Below, piece after piece: positions 59,492 to 64,000 of a DNA stretch of 64,000 nucleotides; positions within the stretch are counted from its first letter, which is position 1; each line of letters opens with the position of its first letter. The notes under the pieces were generated by a model. It saw only the letters and a list, made by a program, of their open reading frames with translations. It was not told where the DNA came from and did no database searches. The stretch is taken from the NCBI RefSeq assembly GCF_003075435.1, contig NZ_QCZJ01000010.1, positions 144,354 through 208,353 of the forward strand, given 5' to 3'. This DNA comes from Terrimonas sp. (GTDB lineage Bacteria; Bacteroidota; Bacteroidia; Chitinophagales; Chitinophagaceae). The translations under genes and the position numbers were made by a program.

Positions 59492-60187
59492 TTAAAAATT
59501 AGGCGCAAGCGGCCGTGTACGGTAAAAATCTACAATACAATCCACCACTTCATCAGCTGTATCAACCATATCTATTAAAGTAAGGTCCTCAGGGCTGATA
59601 TTGCCTTCGATAAGCATTACCTCTTCAATCCATTTCATTAACCCGCTCCAGTATTTTCTGCCCACAAGCACCATTGGCATTTGTTTGAACTTGGCGGTTT
59701 GAATAAGCGTGGCTATTTCAAAAAACTCATCCATTGTTCCAAAACCGCCGGGCATCATTACAAAGCCCTGCGAGTATTTTGTGAACATCATCTTGCGCAC
59801 AAAAAAATGATCGAAGCTTAACAGCTTATCTTTATCAATATAATCATTATTATGCTGCTCAAAAGGAAGGTAAATATTGAGCCCAATGCTTTTTCCGTTT
59901 GCTTTAGCAGCGCCCCTGTTGGCTGCTTCCATCACTCCCGGGCCACCGCCCGTAATAATACCAAAACCATTCAGGGCTAATTTTTGCGCCACTTCGGCAG
60001 ATAAAGCATAATAGGGATTATCAGGCTTTGTTCTTGCAGATCCGAAAATGGAAATGCAGGGTCCTATTTTTGCAAGCGCTTCAAAGCCGGCTTCAAATTC
60101 GGCTACAATTTTTTGAAGCTGGCGGCTGCTTTGCTCAGTGCTTTCTATCCAGTAATTTGCTTTTAATGTTTTTAGGGTTGCATTCAT
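59492..60187 (-). CDS. LOG-family protein (nucleoside 5'-monophosphate phosphoribohydrolase-like)
   Basis: A 231-residue Rossmann-fold protein with the two LOG signatures, GGGPGVMEAANRGA and PGGFGTMDEFFE. LOG proteins cleave the N-glycosidic bond of nucleotide 5'-monophosphates, as in cytokinin activation, or bind nucleotides. It belongs to the longer LOG subgroup (PpnN-like length is greater, plant LOG is shorter). It precedes the O-methyltransferase by 39 bases. A second LOG gene lies at 62070. Confidence 0.93.
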   Translation of the reverse strand: MNATLKTLKANYWIESTEQSSRQLQKIVAEFEAGFEALAKIGPCISIFGSARTKPDNPYYALSAEVAQKLALNGFGIITGGGPGVMEAANRGAAKANGKSIGLNIYLPFEQHNNDYIDKDKLLSFDHFFVRKMMFTKYSQGFVMMPGGFGTMDEFFEIATLIQTAKFKQMPMVLVGRKYWSGLMKWIEEVMLIEGNISPEDLTLIDMVDTADEVVDCIVDFYRTRPLAPNF

Positions 60188-60236
60188 CGTTGTAATTGTT
60201 TTTCATTCAGAATATTGCCATCTGTTACAGATGATA

Positions 60237-60259
60237 AAGCCACCGGTTTGCGGTGGCTT
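60237..60259 (-). terminator. Rho-independent terminator
   Basis: AAGCCACC (60237-60244) and GGTGGCTT (60252-60259) form a perfect 8-bp stem with a 7-nt loop. On the minus strand it lies 26 bases downstream of the symporter stop and is followed by TTATC. Confidence 0.65.
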
Positions 60260-60285
60260 ACAGGTACAACGAATATTTATGCATT

Positions 60286-61842
60286 TTAGTTTACAGCATT
60301 ATCTTTTTTTGAAATCATTAATAAACCTAAATAGGTTAACAAACCGTTCAGCAACAGCAGTTCAATGCCTATCTGGAAACCGCCGAACCAGGCAGCCGCG
60401 TTTTTACTGATGATATAGCAGAGTACCGGCGCTGCAAGACTGATTACGGTTATTAAAGGAGTATTGGGTAATATTCTTTTGGTAAATATGCCGAAAGCAA
60501 ATAACCCCAATAACGGTCCATAAGTATATCCGGCCAAATCGAGAATTACATCTATAATACTATTGTTGTTGATAGCGTAAAACACCAGTATACATATAAG
60601 GAAGATGAAAGCAAATGTAAAATGCACGGTCAGCCTTTTCTTCTTCTTCTCCTTTTCATTTAAATCAGTTCTGTTTTTTAGCCCCAGTATATCAATGCAG
60701 AATGAAGAAGTTAAAGCTGTAAGCGCTCCATCAGCGCTGGGAAATAACGCTGATATTAAAGCTATAATAAACATAATGCTGATGGCTGGTGGTAAAAAGT
60801 TCATCGCCACAGAAGGGAACATTTTATCGCCGATCACATTCATTGTTTGCCCGGCATTGTGAGGATCCGTAATCAACAGTTGTTTTACCATCACTCCATC
60901 AATATTTACATCTGTATATACACCGCCTTTTGATAAAGTGAACATATACAGTAAACCGCCGAGCATTAAAAACAGGAATAATACACCGGCCATAACAAGA
61001 GCCATCGTCATCACATTTTTCTGAGAGTCACCAAGCCGCTTCACACTGATATTTTTCTGCATCATTTCCTGGTCGAGTCCTGTCATGGCAATGGTGATAA
61101 ATGCGCCACCAACAATTTGCTTGAGAAAAAATCCTTTACTGTTAACATCGGTATTAAATATATTGAGATAGCCCTTGGCGCTCATTTGTGAGAGCGCTTC
61201 TGCACCGCCAATATTGAGGTGATGAAGAATATATATTACGCAAACAATAAGCCCGGTTACCATTAAGGTTGTCTGCAGTGTGTCTGTATAAACGATGGTT
61301 TTTACGCCGCCTTCAAAAGTATACAGCAATATCATTAACAATATAAAAGATGCTGTTACCACAAACGGTACCCCCATTTTATCAAGAATAAAAAACTGGA
61401 GAATATTGATAACAAGGTAGAGCCTTGCTGTAGCACCTACGGTTCTGCTGATGATAAAAAACAAAGCACCGGTTTTATACGCAATATTACCAAAGCGATG
61501 CTGCAGGTAATTATATATGGATGTTAAATTGAGGCGATAGTATAAAGGGAGCAAAACAAAAGCGATAACCGCGTAGCCTATCAGGTAGCCGATGGTTACC
61601 TGCATATAGGCGAAGCCTTTAAAAGCGCCGCCGGCAACATCTCCAACACCACCCGGCACACTCACAAATGTTACACCGGATAGTGATGTGCCGATCATGC
61701 CGAAAGCCACCAGCATCCAGTTACTGTTTTTATTACCGATAAAAAAAGTATCGTTGTTGGAATTGCGGGAGGTAAAATATGCTACTATAAGCAGTATAAC
61801 AAAATATCCGATTACAAATGAAAAAAGAAGCCAGGGAGACAT
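60286..61842 (-). CDS. Sodium:solute symporter
   Basis: A 518-residue protein with about 13 membrane helices, of the SSS family. Typical segments are GNKNSNWMLVAFGMIGTSLSGVTFVS, YNYLQHRFGNIAYKTGALFFI, and YTFEGGVKTIVYTDTLQTTLM. It couples sodium influx to solute uptake; substrates in the family include sugars, proline, pantothenate and sialic acid, and this sequence does not point to one. Terminator downstream; single gene. Confidence 0.92.
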   Translation of the reverse strand: MSPWLLFSFVIGYFVILLIVAYFTSRNSNNDTFFIGNKNSNWMLVAFGMIGTSLSGVTFVSVPGGVGDVAGGAFKGFAYMQVTIGYLIGYAVIAFVLLPLYYRLNLTSIYNYLQHRFGNIAYKTGALFFIISRTVGATARLYLVINILQFFILDKMGVPFVVTASFILLMILLYTFEGGVKTIVYTDTLQTTLMVTGLIVCVIYILHHLNIGGAEALSQMSAKGYLNIFNTDVNSKGFFLKQIVGGAFITIAMTGLDQEMMQKNISVKRLGDSQKNVMTMALVMAGVLFLFLMLGGLLYMFTLSKGGVYTDVNIDGVMVKQLLITDPHNAGQTMNVIGDKMFPSVAMNFLPPAISIMFIIALISALFPSADGALTALTSSFCIDILGLKNRTDLNEKEKKKKRLTVHFTFAFIFLICILVFYAINNNSIIDVILDLAGYTYGPLLGLFAFGIFTKRILPNTPLITVISLAAPVLCYIISKNAAAWFGGFQIGIELLLLNGLLTYLGLLMISKKDNAVN

Positions 61843-62069
61843 AACGATATTTGATTTTTTTAAAAACGGAAGATAGAACTTTATTTTTTTCTACAAACAG
61901 GTAGCCGCTGCGCGGCAGGATGCAATGGCTATTAGCCGTTAGCAATCATCTTTCAGGTATACACAATTCACAATTGCCTGTTCTCTTTCCCGTTTCCTTG
62001 CCTGCTTTTCTGTGCCATAGGCGCAATCTGTTTGTAGATAAACGTATTATTGCAGGATAATTTAATAAC

Positions 62070-62615
62070 ATGAGCATTAATAGTGTTGCAGTTTTTTGTG
62101 GCTCAAAGTCAGGCAACAATCCCCAATATGAATACGATGCAAAACAACTGGGAAAGTTATTGGCAATAACAGGAATACAAATTGTATATGGCGCAGGCAA
62201 CAAAGGCATTATGGGTTGTATTGCCAACAGTGCTCTTGAATACGGCGGCTATATTACCGGGGTTATTCCAAGGATACTGGTTGAATGGGAAGTGCAGCAT
62301 ACCGGGCTTACAGCGCTTATTGTTACCGACACCATGCACCAACGTAAAAAGGTGATGTATGAATTATGTGATGCTGCAATTATATTGCCGGGCGGCTATG
62401 GCACAATGGATGAATTTTTTGAGATGCTTACCTGGAACCAGTTAAGCATTCACAGCAAAAAAATTGTACTGCTGAATACAGCAGGATTTTTTTATCCACT
62501 GCAGGTATACCTGCAAAAAATGGAAGATGAAGGTTTTTTATATAATTACGTAGAGCCGAGAATAAGTTTTTGTGATACACCGGAAGAAATAATCGAACTT
62601 TTGCATCTGCAATAG
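62070..62615 (+). CDS. LOG-family phosphoribohydrolase
   Basis: A 181-residue protein of the classical short LOG type, with GAGNKGIMG and PGGYGTMDEFFEMLTWNQL. It is closer in length and motif to plant LOG (cytokinin riboside 5'-monophosphate phosphoribohydrolase) than its paralogue at 59492. The catalytic Arg/Glu context is present (MHQRKKVMYELCDA). Single gene on the + strand. Confidence 0.93.
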   Translation: MSINSVAVFCGSKSGNNPQYEYDAKQLGKLLAITGIQIVYGAGNKGIMGCIANSALEYGGYITGVIPRILVEWEVQHTGLTALIVTDTMHQRKKVMYELCDAAIILPGGYGTMDEFFEMLTWNQLSIHSKKIVLLNTAGFFYPLQVYLQKMEDEGFLYNYVEPRISFCDTPEEIIELLHLQ

Positions 62616-62701
62616 CGAAAAACAAATCCTGCGCTCCTGAACACCCGTTGAAAAATTACCACTATCTTGAACAATCAATTTATTTCATAAATATCAGAAC
62701 G

Positions 62702-63595
62702 ATGAACAGGCGTGATTTTATTGCTGCAACCGGGGTAGCTGCAACAGCAGGTTTACTTACAAGCTTTGATATGCATGTGCCCAAGCCAAAGTTTAAAATG
62801 GGGCTACAGCTATTTACCATAAGAGACGCTATGGCAAAAGATGTAAAAGGCACACTGCAAAAAGCAGCAGCATTGGGTTACCAGGATCTGGAAACCTATG
62901 GTTTTGACCCGGATAATGTGAGCTATTATGGGATAAAAGCAAAAGATTTCGGCATGCTGCTCCAGGAATTAAAATTAACTACCTCGAGCGGGCATTATGA
63001 CCTGTTTAAATACCTGAATGTTCCAGATGCAGCATTATTAGAGTATGTTGATAAATGCATTGAAGGCGCATTAGCCACACAACAAAAATATATTACCTGG
63101 CCCTGGCTTGACCCTAACGATAGAAACATTGAATCTTTTCAACGGCTTGCCGACAGGCTTAATATTATTGGCACACATGTAAATAAAGCAGGGCTTGGTT
63201 TTGCGTATCACAACCATGATTTTGAATTTGTTGACCACGAAGGAAAAACAGGTTACCAGATCATTATGGAAGAAACAGACGCTGATGTAGTAAAGCTTCA
63301 GATGGATCTTTACTGGGTAGCCCGCGCATCCGTTCAACCTCCTTCGTATTATTTTAATAAACAACCAGGACGCTTTGTAATGTGGCATATTAAAGACATG
63401 GACAAGGTGAACAAAGATTATACAGAGCTGGGCAGGGGAAGTATTGACTATACTAAAATTCTCCCCGATTATAAACTGGCCGGACTGGAGTACTATTTCT
63501 TAGAACAGGGGGGCAACTTCCGTACAAATAATTCAATGGAAAGTATTACGGAAAGCGCTGCTTATTTTAAAAAGAGCCTGATCAGGTATTTGTAA
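62702..63595 (+). CDS. Tat-exported sugar-phosphate isomerase/epimerase-like TIM barrel
   Basis: Start placed at 62702 (MNRRDFIAATGVAATAGLL), giving a twin-arginine signal; the frame extends to 62648. The 297-residue protein has the AP-endonuclease-2 TIM barrel: GLQLFTIRDAMAKDVKGTLQ at the first strand and metal-binding candidates in YHNHDFEFVD, LQMDLYWVARA, WHIKDMD and YYFLEQGG. Family members are typically periplasmic in Bacteroidota and may act on sugars or inositols. Substrate unknown. Confidence 0.9.
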   Translation: MNRRDFIAATGVAATAGLLTSFDMHVPKPKFKMGLQLFTIRDAMAKDVKGTLQKAAALGYQDLETYGFDPDNVSYYGIKAKDFGMLLQELKLTTSSGHYDLFKYLNVPDAALLEYVDKCIEGALATQQKYITWPWLDPNDRNIESFQRLADRLNIIGTHVNKAGLGFAYHNHDFEFVDHEGKTGYQIIMEETDADVVKLQMDLYWVARASVQPPSYYFNKQPGRFVMWHIKDMDKVNKDYTELGRGSIDYTKILPDYKLAGLEYYFLEQGGNFRTNNSMESITESAAYFKKSLIRYL

Positions 63596-63691
63596 ATGTT
63601 ATTGTCATCATAAATATTGAAGTTGCGAACTATGTAATATGTTTTTATAAATTCTATTTATGTTACTTACAGTATTTCCTGGCATTTCCTG

Positions 63692-63875
63692 ATGTATATA
63701 CTTGTTATTTTAAGAAGGATAGTTATTTTTTTTATTCTTACTCTTCTTACCCAAATTGGAGGAGTAGTTTACCTGCTCAACATTTTTTTGTATAAATATT
63801 ACAGCAAAGCATCCTCCTGTTTTAAACAATTCACATTTAAATTGCTCGGCTTTGTTACGCTATATTTTTTAATTA
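63692..63875 (+). pseudogene. 5' fragment of a small membrane protein gene, cut by an insertion sequence
   Basis: The frame from 63692 encodes a hydrophobic N-terminus (MYILVILRRIVIFFILTLL, then TQIGGVVYLLNIFLYKYY and LLGFVTLYFLI) like the start of a longer membrane or carboxypeptidase-related protein of Bacteroidota. After about 61 residues the sequence runs into ACCCAAGTTGCTAGTTAAAT (63876 on), an insertion-sequence terminus, and the frame ends at a TAG (63887-63889) inside it. The 3' part of the gene should lie beyond the element. Confidence 0.65.
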
Positions 63876-64000
63876 ACCCAAGTTGCTAGTTAAATGAGGA
63901 GAAAAAGAGCATCAATAAAAGATAATTTTGAGTTACCACACACAAAACTCAATTATCAATGCTCACAGCTGATAAAATTATAGGTATTTATTGTATTGTA
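63876..64000 (+). mobile_element. IS982-family insertion sequence, left end
   Basis: The segment begins with ACCCAAGTTGCTAGTTAAAT, which resembles IS982 termini, and a transposase start codon follows at 63959. The element continues past the end of the window, so length, right terminus and target duplication cannot be read. Confidence 0.65.
63959..64000 (+). CDS. IS982-type transposase, first 14 residues
   Basis: The frame reads MLTADKIIGIYCIV and continues out of the window. The motif T-A-D-K-I-I followed by a hydrophobic I-Y-C-I-V is characteristic of the N-terminus of IS982 transposases (often followed by D-D/E). With so few residues, assignment rests on this motif and on the preceding terminus. 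Confidence 0.6.
   Translation, partial: MLTADKIIGIYCIV

Noticed and set aside
1..64000. CRISPR arrays, rRNA and tRNA genes
   Set aside because: I looked for regularly spaced direct repeats of 24-40 bases and for conserved tRNA arms and rRNA segments and saw none; the CACAAAG arrays are too short and irregular to be CRISPR.

Overview
The window looks like a chromosomal stretch of a Bacteroidota bacterium, most likely a member of Chitinophagaceae. The reasons are the gene repertoire (GH106 rhamnosidase, SDR-type threonine dehydrogenase, DUF2279 protein, split YeeE/YedE permeases, YfbK-like VWA protein, LytS/LytTR pair with a beta-propeller sensor), many short lipoproteins with a lipobox followed by CKK or CNK, and promoters of the TAnnTTTG (-7) type instead of -35/-10 boxes. 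No rRNA, tRNA or CRISPR array was seen.

Layout. 1-6.8 kb: a cupin fragment, a YceI lipoprotein, a second cupin, a GNAT acetyltransferase, a secreted beta-helix protein, a serine hydrolase lipoprotein and a small lipoprotein. 6.0-13 kb: a sensor kinase/LytTR regulator operon divergent from two lipoproteins, one with VWD and L-type lectin domains, with helically phased ACGGTT repeats in the shared upstream region. 13.0-13.8 kb: a frameshifted DJ-1/PfpI gene. 14.0-20.2 kb: a sulfur module on the + strand (Crp/Fnr regulator, TauE/SafE exporter, persulfide dioxygenase-rhodanese fusion, rhodanese, small membrane protein, TlpA-like protein, two YeeE/YedE half-transporters); three matching palindromes sit about 33 bp upstream of TTTG -7 boxes and define a likely regulon.

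20.4-30.7 kb is the accessory region. All its genes are on the - strand: a membrane protein, a five-gene type I restriction operon (hsdR, GxxExxY gene, Bro-N gene, hsdM, hsdS with an extra C-terminal domain) and two unknown genes. Each unit is bracketed by its own approximately 10-bp inverted sequence of the form GTTRTRN...NYAYAAC, a layout resembling integron gene cassettes, although no integrase is in view. Inside the operon the GxxExxY gene sits in a 473-bp element with 15-bp perfect inverted termini and a 4-bp direct repeat. Removing it restores a zero-gap stop-start junction, so it appears to be a mobile element. Related termini are read in frame inside hsdM.

30.8-64 kb is mostly ordinary chromosome: SGNH hydrolase, flavodoxin-reductase-like protein with a TauE/SafE protein, GH106, M24 peptidase, a four-gene GDP-D-glycero-alpha-D-manno-heptose operon, an RluD-like pseudouridine synthase, an esterase, DinB, a coiled-coil membrane protein, an exonuclease, two sugar-phosphate isomerase-like TIM barrels, HolA, a diheme cytochrome, threonine dehydrogenase, thioredoxin-fold protein, J-domain protein, a class III aminotransferase-fold enzyme, DUF2279, a VWA protein, Hpt, a LysM glucosaminidase, an O-methyltransferase, two LOG proteins and a sodium:solute symporter. 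The window ends in an IS982-like element that interrupts a small membrane-protein gene.
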